Shown: in pieces, positions 17,317 through 25,742 of the stretch | Numbering within the stretch: position 1 is the first letter of the stretch | How the letters are laid out: each line of letters begins with the position of its first letter | From: Pseudomonas karstica | GTDB lineage: Bacteria; Pseudomonadota; Gammaproteobacteria; Pseudomonadales; Pseudomonadaceae | Assembly (NCBI RefSeq): GCF_009707515.1 | Contig: NZ_WLYI01000016.1 | Coordinates: 1 to 64,000 of the forward strand | Direction: 5' to 3' | Length of the DNA: 64,000 bases | The notes under the pieces: model-generated | What the model saw: the letters and a program-made list of their open reading frames with translations, nothing else | Told to the model about the DNA's origin: nothing | Databases searched by the model: none | Position numbers and translations under genes: made by a program

Positions 17317-18699
17317 ATGGCGATCAAGGTTCTACTGGTTGAAGACGACCGCGCCCTGCGCGAAGCCCTGGCGGACACGCTGCTGTTGGCCGGTCATGAC
17401 TATCGGGCGGTCGGTTGCGCCGAGGAAGCCCTCGAGGCGGTCGCAGAGGAGTCCTTCAGCCTGGTCATCAGCGACGTCAACATGCCGGGCATGGACGGCC
17501 ATCAATTACTCGCCTTGCTGCGTGCCCGCCAGCCGCAATTGCCGGTCTTGCTGATGACGGCACATGGCGCCGTTGAGCGTGCCGTGGATGCCATGCGCCA
17601 GGGCGCGGCGGATTACCTGGTCAAGCCGTTCGAGCCCAAGGCCCTGATCGAACTGGTCGCCCGGCATGCCTTCGGCACTCTGGGCGCGGCCGATGGCGAA
17701 GGCCCGATTGCCTTTGAGCCGGCCAGTGCCCAGTTGTTGGAACTGGCTGCCCGCGTAGCTCGCAGCGATTCCACGGTATTGATCTCCGGCGAGTCCGGCA
17801 CCGGCAAGGAAGTCCTGGCGCGGTATATCCATCAACAATCCCATCGCGCCAGCCAGCCGTTTATTGCGATCAACTGTGCGGCGATCCCCGACAACATGCT
17901 TGAAGCTACCTTGTTCGGCCATGAAAAAGGCTCGTTCACCGGTGCCATTGCGGCCCAGGCCGGTAAGTTCGAGCAAGCTGATGGCGGCACAATCCTGCTG
18001 GACGAAATCTCGGAGATGCCCCTGGGCCTGCAAGCCAAATTGCTGCGGGTACTGCAAGAGCGTGAAGTGGAGCGGGTGGGGGCGCGCAAACCGATCCAGT
18101 TGGACATTCGAGTGGTTGCTACCACCAACCGCGACCTGTCGGGCGAAGTGGCGGCGGGGCGTTTTCGCGAAGACCTGTTCTATCGGCTCTCGGTCTTCCC
18201 CTTGGCCTGGCGCCCGTTGCGTGAGCGCCCGGCGGATATCATTCCCCTGGCCGAGCGCTTGCTGGGCAAGCACGTCAATAAAATGAAGCACGCCCAGGCG
18301 CGACTGTCGGCTGAGGCCCAGGCCTGCCTGATCGGTTATCCATGGCCCGGCAACGTGCGGGAATTGGACAATGCGATCCAGCGTGCGTTGATTCTGCAAC
18401 AGGGCGGCTTGATCCAGCCCCAGGACTTCTGCCTGCCCATGGGAGGCACCAGTGCGCCGTTGCCAAGCCTGGCGGCCACCGCAGACGTTGAAAGGGTTCA
18501 CGTTGAATCGGCCGGGGTCTTGGGTGACGACCTGCGCCGGCGTGAGTTCCAAATGATCATCGACACCCTGCGCGCCGAGCGCGGCCGCCGCAAAGAGGCC
18601 GCCGAGCGCCTGGGCATCAGCCCGCGCACCTTGCGTTACAAGCTGGCGCAAATGCGTGATGCCGGGATGGACGTTGAAGCTTACCTTTTCGCCACCTGA
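17317..18699 (+). CDS. fleR: flagellar response regulator FleR
   Basis: 460-residue NtrC-type sigma-54 activator. The receiver domain has Asp53 (ISDVNMPGMDG) and Lys in LVKPFEP. The AAA+ domain has Walker A GESGTGKE and, at residues 205-210, GSFTGA instead of GAFTGA. The Fis-like helix-turn-helix (AAERLGISPRTLRYKLAQM) is at the C-terminus. The start at 17317 follows GCGGAG, six bases after the fleS stop; an upstream in-frame start at 17260 lies inside fleS. It activates class III genes with FleS. Confidence 0.95.
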   Translation: MAIKVLLVEDDRALREALADTLLLAGHDYRAVGCAEEALEAVAEESFSLVISDVNMPGMDGHQLLALLRARQPQLPVLLMTAHGAVERAVDAMRQGAADYLVKPFEPKALIELVARHAFGTLGAADGEGPIAFEPASAQLLELAARVARSDSTVLISGESGTGKEVLARYIHQQSHRASQPFIAINCAAIPDNMLEATLFGHEKGSFTGAIAAQAGKFEQADGGTILLDEISEMPLGLQAKLLRVLQEREVERVGARKPIQLDIRVVATTNRDLSGEVAAGRFREDLFYRLSVFPLAWRPLRERPADIIPLAERLLGKHVNKMKHAQARLSAEAQACLIGYPWPGNVRELDNAIQRALILQQGGLIQPQDFCLPMGGTSAPLPSLAATADVERVHVESAGVLGDDLRRREFQMIIDTLRAERGRRKEAAERLGISPRTLRYKLAQMRDAGMDVEAYLFAT

Positions 18700-18711
18700 T
18701 ACTCCCTTGAG

Positions 18712-18735
18712 CTGACAGGGTCAGTCGTCTTTTCT
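18712..18735 (+). terminator. possible weak terminator after fleR
   Basis: CTGAC (18712-18716) and GTCAG (18720-18724) form a 5-bp stem with a three-base loop, followed by the T-rich TCGTCTTTTCTT. The stem is short, so termination would be partial at best. Confidence 0.3.
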
Positions 18736-18752
18736 TACGGGTAGCCACGGAG

Positions 18753-18769
18753 CTGGCACCCTTGTTGCT
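18753..18769 (+). promoter_or_regulatory. sigma-54 promoter for fliE operon
   Basis: CTGGCACCCTTGTTGCT has GG at 18755-18756 and GC at 18767-18768, ten bases apart. It differs from TGGCACG-N4-TTGCT at one base only. It is the best sigma-54 match in the window and lies 61 bases upstream of fliE. Confidence 0.92.
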
Positions 18770-18830
18770 ACCACCCCAGGTAACCGCTGCGTAGTGTCAA
18801 AAAATTGCGGGTCGTCGGAGAGAGAAGGTC

Positions 18831-19160
18831 ATGAGCCAAGGTGTTGAGTTCAATCGGTTGATGTTGGATATGCGATCCATGCAAATGGATGCCATGGCTC
18901 GTCCAAAATCCGTCGCCGAAGTGCCGGAGTTGGGCAAAAGCAATTTTGCCGACATGCTCGGCCAGGCCATCAATAAAGTCAGCGATACCCAGCAAGCGTC
19001 CAGTCAGTTGGCCAGTGCCTTCGAGATCGGCAAGAGCGGCGTGGACCTGACCGATGTGATGATCGCTTCGCAAAAGGCCAGTGTTTCGTTTCAGGCGTTG
19101 ACCCAGGTGCGTAACAAGCTGGTGCAGGCCTATCAAGACATCATGCAGATGCCGGTTTAA
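18831..19160 (+). CDS. fliE: flagellar hook-basal body protein FliE
   Basis: 109-residue protein joining the MS ring to the rod. The conserved C-terminal half is visible ([20 protein letters not shown], then [20 protein letters not shown] and [20 protein letters not shown]). It is preceded by a GAGAGAAGG ribosome-binding site and a strong sigma-54 promoter. It leads the fliEFGHIJ run with a 16-base gap to fliF. Confidence 0.96.
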   Translation: MSQGVEFNRLMLDMRSMQMDAMARPKSVAEVPELGKSNFADMLGQAINKVSDTQQASSQLASAFEIGKSGVDLTDVMIASQKASVSFQALTQVRNKLVQAYQDIMQMPV

Positions 19161-19176
19161 GGACGAGATTTAAGTC

Positions 19177-20955
19177 ATGGCAGAAGCAGTCGTGGATAAC
19201 GTACCCGCCAAGACAGACGGCAAGCCGCCGCTGTTTGGCCTGTCGTTCCTGGAAAACCTCTCCGAGATGACCATGTTGCGTCAGGTGGGCCTGATGGTCG
19301 GCCTGGCTGCCAGTGTGGCGATCGGTTTTGCCGTGGTGTTGTGGTCCCAGCAACCTGATTATCGGCCGCTCTACGGCAGCCTGGCGGGAATGGACGCCAA
19401 GCAGATCATGGAAACCCTGGCCGCTGCCGACATTGCCTACACTGTCGAACCCAACTCTGGCGCCTTGCTGGTCAAGGCCGACGACGTGTCTCGTGCGCGG
19501 ATAAAACTGGCTGCGGCTGGTGTCACGCCGACTGACGGCAATATCGGCTTTGAGATCCTCGACAAGGATCAGGGCCTGGGCACCAGCCAGTTCATGGAAG
19601 CCACCCGTTACCGGCGTGGCCTGGAAGGCGAGCTGGCACGGACTATTTCCAGCCTGAACAACGTCAAGGCCGCCCGGGTACACCTGGCGATTCCGAAAAG
19701 CTCGGTGTTTGTGCGCGACGAACGCAAGCCCAGCGCTTCGGTACTGGTTGAACTGTTTGCCGGCCGCTCCCTGGAGCCTGGCCAGGTGTTGGCGATCATT
19801 AATCTGGTGGCCACCAGTGTCCCTGAACTGAGCAAGTCGCAAATCACCGTGGTCGACCAGAAGGGCAACCTGCTCTCCGACCAGGCGGAAAACTCCGCGT
19901 TGACCATGGCCGGCAAGCAGTTCGACTACAGCCGCCGGATGGAAAGCATGTTGACCCAGCGGGTGCATAACATCCTGCAACCGGTACTGGGCAATGATCG
20001 CTACAAGGCCGAAGTGTCCGCCGACGTGGACTTCAGTGCCGTCGAATCGACCTCCGAACAGTTCAATCCGGACCAGCCGGCCCTGCGCAGCGAACAGTCA
20101 ACCAGTGAGCAACGCACTGCCGCCAACGGCCCGCAAGGTGTGCCCGGTGCCCTGAGCAACCAGCCGCCGGCCCCGGCCACAGCCCCGCAAACCACCGGTG
20201 GCGCTGCTGCTACCGCTGGTGCGATTCAGCCTGGCCAACCTCTGCTGGACGCCAATGGCCAGCAAATCATGGACCCGGCCACCGGCCAGCCGATGCTTGC
20301 ACCGTACCCTGCGGACAAGCGTCAACAATCCACCAAGAACTTTGAACTGGACCGCTCCATCAGCCACACCAAGCAGCAACAAGGCCGCTTGAACCGGCTG
20401 TCGGTGTCGGTGGTGGTGGATGACCAGGTCAAGATCAACCCGGCCAATGGTGAAACCACCCGCGCTCCGTGGGGCACCGATGAATTGGCGCGCTTTACTC
20501 GGCTGGTGCAGGACGCCGTCGGTTTTGATGCCAGCCGTGGTGACAGCGTCAGCGTGATCAACATGCCGTTCTCCCTGGAGCGCGCAGAGGTGATCGCCGA
20601 TATTCCTTTCTACTCCCAGCCGTGGTTCTGGGATGTCGTCAAGCAAGTACTGGGGGTGTTGTTCATTCTGGTGCTGGTGTTCGGCGTGCTGCGTCCGGTG
20701 CTCAACAACATCACCGGCGGTGGCAAGAAACAACTGACGCCGTTCGGTGGCAGTGATGTCGAGTTGGGTGGCATGGGCGGCCTGGATGGCGAACTGGCCA
20801 ACGACCGGGTCAGCCTCGGCGGCCCGCAAAGCATTCTGTTGCCAAGCCCGAGCGAAGGCTATGACGCGCAGTTGAACGCAATCAAGAGTCTGGTGGCAGA
20901 AGACCCGGGTCGTGTGGCCCAGGTCGTGAAAGAGTGGATTAACGCAGATGAATGA
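19177..20955 (+). CDS. fliF: flagellar MS-ring protein FliF
   Basis: 592-residue inner-membrane ring protein. A first membrane segment lies at about residues 34-52 (VGLMVGLAASVAIGFAVVLW) and a second at about 488-507 (VVKQVLGVLFILVLVFGVL). Between them are the periplasmic ring-building motifs (YRPLYGSLAGMDAKQIMETL; RRGLEGELARTISSLNNVKA). A Pro/Ala/Gln-rich insert occupies about 310-375. The cytoplasmic C-terminus binds FliG. The last 8 bases overlap fliG. Confidence 0.96.
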   Translation: MAEAVVDNVPAKTDGKPPLFGLSFLENLSEMTMLRQVGLMVGLAASVAIGFAVVLWSQQPDYRPLYGSLAGMDAKQIMETLAAADIAYTVEPNSGALLVKADDVSRARIKLAAAGVTPTDGNIGFEILDKDQGLGTSQFMEATRYRRGLEGELARTISSLNNVKAARVHLAIPKSSVFVRDERKPSASVLVELFAGRSLEPGQVLAIINLVATSVPELSKSQITVVDQKGNLLSDQAENSALTMAGKQFDYSRRMESMLTQRVHNILQPVLGNDRYKAEVSADVDFSAVESTSEQFNPDQPALRSEQSTSEQRTAANGPQGVPGALSNQPPAPATAPQTTGGAAATAGAIQPGQPLLDANGQQIMDPATGQPMLAPYPADKRQQSTKNFELDRSISHTKQQQGRLNRLSVSVVVDDQVKINPANGETTRAPWGTDELARFTRLVQDAVGFDASRGDSVSVINMPFSLERAEVIADIPFYSQPWFWDVVKQVLGVLFILVLVFGVLRPVLNNITGGGKKQLTPFGGSDVELGGMGGLDGELANDRVSLGGPQSILLPSPSEGYDAQLNAIKSLVAEDPGRVAQVVKEWINADE

Positions 20956-21964
20956 TCGAGCCGTCGTGGCCAAGCTCTCCCGGGTCGACAAAGCCGCCGT
21001 GCTGCTGCTGTCCCTGGGCGAAACCGACGCTGCACAAGTGCTGCGCCACATGGGCCCCAAGGAAGTCCAGCGGGTCGGCGTGGCCATGGCGCAAATGCGC
21101 AACGTGCACCGCGAGCAAGTCGAGCAAGTGATGAGCGAGTTCGTCGAGATCGTCGGCGACCAGACCAGCCTGGGCGTCGGCTCCGACAGCTACATTCGCA
21201 AAATGCTCACCTCCGCCTTGGGCGAGGACAAGGCCAATGGCCTGATCGACCGCATCCTGTTGGGCGGCAACACCAGCGGCCTCGACAGCCTGAAGTGGAT
21301 GGAACCCCGGGCTGTGGCGGACGTGATTCGCTATGAACACCCGCAGATCCAGGCGATCGTCGTGGCTTACCTGGACCCGGACCAGGCGGGTGAAGTGCTC
21401 GGCCACTTCGACCACAAGGTGCGGCTGGATATCATCCTGCGGGTGTCATCGTTGAATACCGTACAGCCGGCCGCCCTGAAAGAATTGAACAACATTCTCG
21501 AGAAACAGTTCTCGGGCAACTCCAACGCTTCGCGTACCAGCCTGGGTGGCATCAAGCGTGCCGCCGACATCATGAATTTCCTCGACAGTTCTATCGAGGG
21601 CCAGTTGATGGACTCGATCCGCGAGATCGACGACACCCTGTCCGTCCAGATTGAAGACCTCATGTTCGTCTTCAACAACCTCTCCGATGTCGATGACCGT
21701 GGCATCCAGGCGCTGCTGCGCGAAGTGTCCTCCGACGTGCTGGTGCTTGCCCTTAAAGGCTCGGATGAGGGCGTCAAGGAGAAAATCTTCAAGAACATGT
21801 CCAAGCGAGCCTCCGAACTGTTGCGCGACGACCTCGAGGCCAAGGGCCCGGTGCGCGTCAGCGATGTGGAAACCGCGCAGAAGGAAATCCTCACCATTGC
21901 CCGCCGTATGGCCGAAGCCGGAGAAATCGTTCTCGGCGGCAAAGGCGGCGAAGAAATGATCTAA
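20948..21964 (+). CDS. fliG: flagellar motor switch protein FliG
   Basis: 338-residue C-ring protein that links the MS ring to FliM and takes part in torque generation. The middle-domain EHPQ motif is present (RYEHPQIQAIVVAYLDPDQ). The C-terminal torque helix has the charged pattern expected (IDDTLSVQIEDLMFVFNNLS, then DDRGIQALLREV). It overlaps fliF by 8 bases, suggesting coupled synthesis of the ring and its rotor partner. Confidence 0.97.
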   Translation: MNDRAVVAKLSRVDKAAVLLLSLGETDAAQVLRHMGPKEVQRVGVAMAQMRNVHREQVEQVMSEFVEIVGDQTSLGVGSDSYIRKMLTSALGEDKANGLIDRILLGGNTSGLDSLKWMEPRAVADVIRYEHPQIQAIVVAYLDPDQAGEVLGHFDHKVRLDIILRVSSLNTVQPAALKELNNILEKQFSGNSNASRTSLGGIKRAADIMNFLDSSIEGQLMDSIREIDDTLSVQIEDLMFVFNNLSDVDDRGIQALLREVSSDVLVLALKGSDEGVKEKIFKNMSKRASELLRDDLEAKGPVRVSDVETAQKEILTIARRMAEAGEIVLGGKGGEEMI

Positions 21965-21974
21965 GGCGCCGCCT

Positions 21975-22739
21975 ATGTCGAACAAAGATGAGACGCCCAG
22001 CGATCTGATTCGCGCCCGGGACGTCGGAGGGTTCGACGTCTGGTCGCTGCCCAGTTTCGACCCGCACCCGCCTGAACCCGAGCCCGAACCGGTAGAAGAC
22101 GTGCCGGTGGCGATGGAAGAAGTGCCGCTGGAAGAAGTCCAGCCACTGACCCTGGAAGAATTGGAAAGCATCCGCCAGGAGGCCTACAACGAAGGCTTTG
22201 CCACGGGTGAAAAAGAAGGCTTCCACAGCACCACGCTCAAGGTCCGCCAGGAAGCTGACGCCGCCCTGAGCGTTAAACTGGCCAGCCTTGAGCGGTTGAT
22301 GGGGAGCCTGTTCGAGCCGATCGCCGAACAGGATTCGCAGTTGGAAAGGGCCATGGTCGAGTTGGTGCAGCATATCGCTCGCCAAGTGATCCAGCGCGAG
22401 TTGGTGATGGACTCCACGCAGATTGAAAGCGTGATGCGCGAAGCCCTGAAGTTGTTGCCCCTGGGTGTTGGTAACGTCCGGTTGTATATCAACCCCCAGG
22501 ACTTCGAGCAGGTCAAAGCCTTGCGCGAGCGCCATGAGGAAACCTGGCGGATTGTCGAAGACGCTTCGTTGCAACCGGGTGGTTGCCGGGTCGAGACAGA
22601 ACATAGCCGGATTGATGCAACGGTCGAGACCCGCATCAGCCAGATCATGGCCAAGCTGTTCGATCAGTTGCACGAGCAGGCGCTGCACCCGGCGGCAGCT
22701 GATTTGAGCCTCGAGCTGGATAGCCCCGATGCGCCTTGA
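21975..22739 (+). CDS. fliH: flagellar export regulator FliH
   Basis: 254-residue stator-like regulator of the FliI ATPase. An acidic, Pro/Glu-rich N-terminus ([20 protein letters not shown]) leads into GxxxG-like spaced glycines ([17 protein letters not shown]). An ATP-synthase delta-like C-terminal half follows ([30 protein letters not shown]). It ends inside fliI with an 11-base overlap, which fits the known FliH2-FliI complex. Confidence 0.93.
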   Translation: MSNKDETPSDLIRARDVGGFDVWSLPSFDPHPPEPEPEPVEDVPVAMEEVPLEEVQPLTLEELESIRQEAYNEGFATGEKEGFHSTTLKVRQEADAALSVKLASLERLMGSLFEPIAEQDSQLERAMVELVQHIARQVIQRELVMDSTQIESVMREALKLLPLGVGNVRLYINPQDFEQVKALRERHEETWRIVEDASLQPGGCRVETEHSRIDATVETRISQIMAKLFDQLHEQALHPAAADLSLELDSPDAP

Positions 22740-24087
22740 TCGCACCAGTTTCGTCAAGCGCCTTGGAGGTTATGCCGAGGCTACCCGGTTACCCGGACAG
22801 CCGGTTCTTGAAGGTCGTTTGTTGCGCATGGTCGGCCTGACTCTCGAGGCCGAAGGCCTGCGTGCCGCCATGGGCAGCCGCTGCATGGTGATCAACGATG
22901 ACAGCTACCACCCGGTGCAGGTGGAGGCGGAGGTCATGGGGTTTTCCGGCAGCAAGATTTTCCTGATGCCTGTCGGCAGTCTCGCCGGTATCGCCCCTGG
23001 CGCGCGGGTTGTGCCGCTGGCCGACACTGGCCGCCTGCCCATGGGCATGAGTATGCTCGGGCGCGTCCTTGATGGCGCCGGTCGCGCCCTCGACGGCAAG
23101 GGTGGGATGAAGGCCGAAGACTGGGTGCCAATGGACGGACCCACCATCAACCCCCTCAAGCGCAACCCCATCAGCGTGCCGCTGGACGTGGGCATTCGTT
23201 GCATCAACGGTTTATTGACAGTGGGGCGTGGCCAGCGCCTGGGCCTGTTTGCCGGTACCGGCGTGGGCAAGAGTGTGCTGCTGGGGATGATGACCCGCTT
23301 TACCGAGGCCGACATTATTGTGGTGGGGCTGATCGGTGAGCGGGGGCGTGAGGTGAAGGAGTTCATCGAGCATATTCTTGGCGAAGAAGGCCTCAAGCGT
23401 TCGGTGGTGGTCGCCTCGCCAGCGGATGACGCGCCGCTGATGCGTTTGCGCGCCGCCATGTACTGCACGCGGATCGCCGAATACTTTCGCGACAAGGGCA
23501 AGAATGTCCTGTTGCTGATGGACTCCCTGACCCGTTTTGCCCAGGCGCAACGGGAAATTGCCTTGGCCATCGGTGAGCCGCCTGCGACCAAGGGTTATCC
23601 CCCATCGGTGTTCGCCAAGCTGCCGAAGCTGGTGGAGCGGGCCGGTAATGCCGAGGCCGGCGGCGGTTCCATCACTGCGTTTTACACCGTACTGTCGGAA
23701 GGCGATGACCAGCAGGACCCGATTGCCGATTCGGCCCGTGGCGTGCTCGATGGGCACATTGTGTTGTCCCGTCGCCTGGCGGAGGAGGGGCACTACCCGG
23801 CCATCGATATCGAGGCGTCCATCAGCCGGGTGATGCCGTCGGTGGTCACTCCCGAGCACATGGCCCGTGCCCAGCAGTTCAAGCAGTTGTGGTCGCGCTA
23901 TCAGCAGAGTCGCGACCTGATCAGCGTCGGCGCCTATGTGGCCGGTGGTGATCGTGAAACCGACCTGGCGATTGCCCTGCAACCGCAGTTGGTGACCTAT
24001 CTGCGCCAGGGCCTGAACGACAACATCAGCATGGCCGAAAGCGAGGCCCACCTGGCCTCGGTGTTCGCCCCTGCGCCAGGCGGCTAA
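22729..24087 (+). CDS. fliI: flagellum-specific ATPase FliI
   Basis: 452-residue F1-beta-like ATPase of the flagellar export gate. Walker A is GTGVGKS at residues 176-182, followed by the Walker B strand [19 protein letters not shown] and the family stretch [20 protein letters not shown]. It helps deliver and unfold export substrates at FlhA/FlhB. Codons at both ends overlap or closely abut fliH and fliJ, and the order fliH-fliI-fliJ is canonical. Confidence 0.97.
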   Translation: MRLDRTSFVKRLGGYAEATRLPGQPVLEGRLLRMVGLTLEAEGLRAAMGSRCMVINDDSYHPVQVEAEVMGFSGSKIFLMPVGSLAGIAPGARVVPLADTGRLPMGMSMLGRVLDGAGRALDGKGGMKAEDWVPMDGPTINPLKRNPISVPLDVGIRCINGLLTVGRGQRLGLFAGTGVGKSVLLGMMTRFTEADIIVVGLIGERGREVKEFIEHILGEEGLKRSVVVASPADDAPLMRLRAAMYCTRIAEYFRDKGKNVLLLMDSLTRFAQAQREIALAIGEPPATKGYPPSVFAKLPKLVERAGNAEAGGGSITAFYTVLSEGDDQQDPIADSARGVLDGHIVLSRRLAEEGHYPAIDIEASISRVMPSVVTPEHMARAQQFKQLWSRYQQSRDLISVGAYVAGGDRETDLAIALQPQLVTYLRQGLNDNISMAESEAHLASVFAPAPGG

Positions 24088-24090
24088 GCC

Positions 24091-24540
24091 ATGGCCACCC
24101 GTCGCGCCGCCCGTCTTGCACCCGTGGTGGAAATGGCTGAAAGCACTGAGCGCACCGCTGCCCAGCGCCTGGGGCATTTCCAGGGACAAGTCCGCTTGGC
24201 GCAAAGTAAGCTGGGCGACCTGGAAGGGTTTCGCGGAGAGTACCAGCAGCAATGGATCAGTCGCGGCAGCCAAGGTGTTTCCGGGCAGTGGTTGATGAAT
24301 TACCAGCACTTCCTCAATCAGCTGGAAACCGCCGTCGGCCAGCAACGCCAAAGCCTGGCCTGGCACCAGGCCAATCTCGACCAGGCCCGCGACAGTTGGC
24401 AGCAGGCCTATGCCCGCGTCGAAGGGCTGCGTAAGTTGGTGCAGCGCTATATCGATGAAGCCCGGATGCTGGAAGACAAGCGCGAACAGAAATTGCTGGA
24501 TGAGTTGTCCCAGCGCTTGCCGCGTCAGGACCACTACTGA
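24091..24540 (+). CDS. fliJ: flagellar export protein FliJ
   Basis: 149-residue coiled-coil protein, rich in Gln, Arg and Ala, the expected size for FliJ, which acts as the gamma-like stalk of the FliI hexamer and an escort for chaperones. Helical heptads are visible across about residues 10-140 (AESTERTAAQRLGHFQGQ, YIDEARMLEDKREQKLLDEL). It starts 3 bases after fliI. The repeat array begins 4 bases after its stop codon. Confidence 0.92.
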   Translation: MATRRAARLAPVVEMAESTERTAAQRLGHFQGQVRLAQSKLGDLEGFRGEYQQQWISRGSQGVSGQWLMNYQHFLNQLETAVGQQRQSLAWHQANLDQARDSWQQAYARVEGLRKLVQRYIDEARMLEDKREQKLLDELSQRLPRQDHY

Positions 24541-24544
24541 CTGT

Positions 24545-25340
24545 GGCTACAGGGACCATCGATCACCGATCACTTGTAGCCGCTGGCGCAGCCTGCGATC
24601 GGCTGTGCAGCAGTCGCCTGGATTTTGAAATCGCCGAAGGTCCTTCGGCCCTTATCGCAGCCTCGTGCCTCGACAGCGGCTACAAGGACCGATCACCGAT
24701 CACTTGTAGCCGCTGGCGCAGCCTGCGATCGGCTGTGCAGCAGTCGCCTGGATTTTGAAATCGCCGAAGGTCCTGCGGCCCTTATCGCAGCCTCGTGCCT
24801 CGACAGCGGCTACAGGGACCATCGATCACCGATCACTTGTAGCCGCTGGAGCAGCCTGCGATCGGCTGCGCAGCAGTCGTTTGGGTTTTGAGATTGCCGA
24901 AGGTCCTGCGGCCCTTATCGCAGCCTCGTGCCTCGACAGCGGCAAGGACCGTCGATCACTGATCACCTGTAGCCGCTGGCGCAGCCTGCGATCGGCTGCG
25001 CAGCAGTCGCCTGGATTTTGAAATCGCCGAAGGTCCTTCGGCCCTTATCGCAGCCTCGTGCCTCGACAGCGGCTACAAGGACCGATCACCGATCACTTGT
25101 AGCCGCTGGCGCAGCCTGCGATCGGCTGCGCAGCAGTCGTTTGGGTCTTGAGATTGCTGAAGGTCCTGCGGCCCTTATCGCAGCCTCGTGCCTCGACAGC
25201 GGCTACAGGGACCATCGATCACCGATCACTTGTAGCCGCTGGCGCAGCCTGCGATCGGCTGCGCAGCAGTCGCCTGGATTTTGAAATCGCCGAAGGTCCT
25301 TCGGCCCTTATCGCAGCCTCGTGCCTCGACAGCGGCTACA
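24545..25340. repeat. six-copy tandem array of a REPIN-like element
   Basis: Six direct copies of a palindrome-bounded element, at 24575-24684, 24705-24814, 24838-24943, 24968-25077, 25098-25207 and 25231-25340, separated by spacers of 20, 23, 24, 20 and 23 bases. Each copy begins TGTAGCCGCTG and ends CAGCGGCTACA, an 11-bp terminal inverted repeat; copy 3 has lost the last TACA. The left half contains a hairpin (GCAGCC/GGCTGC). Copies 3 and 5 share one sequence variant (TTTGGGTTTTGAG-type), the others another. A leftover GGCTACA and a spacer precede copy 1. Weak reading frames through it are repeat artefacts. Confidence 0.95.
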
Positions 25341-25436
25341 GGTAAACCTGCTCACACATTTGGTTTGGTATGTTGCCCATCTCCCCATCAACTGCTAAAC
25401 CTTGTTTCATATTATCAATGGCCGGGAAGCAGTCGT

Positions 25437-25742
25437 ATGTCAGTTGAGTCAGAAGTATCCCAGGATGGGAAAAAGTTGACGATCGCAATCAAGGGGCGAT
25501 TTGATTTCACCAGCCACCAACACTTTCGTGATGCCTACGAGCGCTTCTACAAAGTGCCCGAAACCTACGTGGTGGACTTGAAAGAGGCCACCTATATGGA
25601 CAGTTCGGCCTTGGGCATGCTCCTGCTCCTGCGTGACCATGCCGGTGGTGACGATGCAGAGATACAGGTGGTCAACGGCAACTCTGATGTGCGCAAGATC
25701 CTCGCTATTTCCAACTTCGACAAACTGTTCGATATCAATTGA
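25437..25742 (+). CDS. hsbA: STAS-domain anti-sigma factor antagonist HsbA
   Basis: 101-residue single STAS domain. The phosphorylation motif YMDSSALGML places Ser56 at the position phosphorylated in P. aeruginosa HsbA. In that species HsbA is acted on by HsbR, binds the anti-sigma factor FlgM or a diguanylate cyclase depending on phosphorylation, and so switches between swimming and biofilm. The start at 25437 excludes an upstream extension that runs into the repeat array. Its stop overlaps the hsbR start (TTGA). Confidence 0.88.
   Translation: MSVESEVSQDGKKLTIAIKGRFDFTSHQHFRDAYERFYKVPETYVVDLKEATYMDSSALGMLLLLRDHAGGDDAEIQVVNGNSDVRKILAISNFDKLFDIN

Noticed and set aside
24543..25284. Overlapping 88-codon ORFs with a repeated peptide (LVAAGAACDR...)
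   Set aside because: They follow the tandem non-coding repeat, share no ribosome-binding sites, and repeat because the DNA repeats. They are not a tandem-repeat protein family.
24545..25340. CRISPR array
   Set aside because: The repeated unit is 110 bp, the short spacers (20-24 bases) are nearly identical to each other, and no cas gene is near. REPIN-like elements explain it better.
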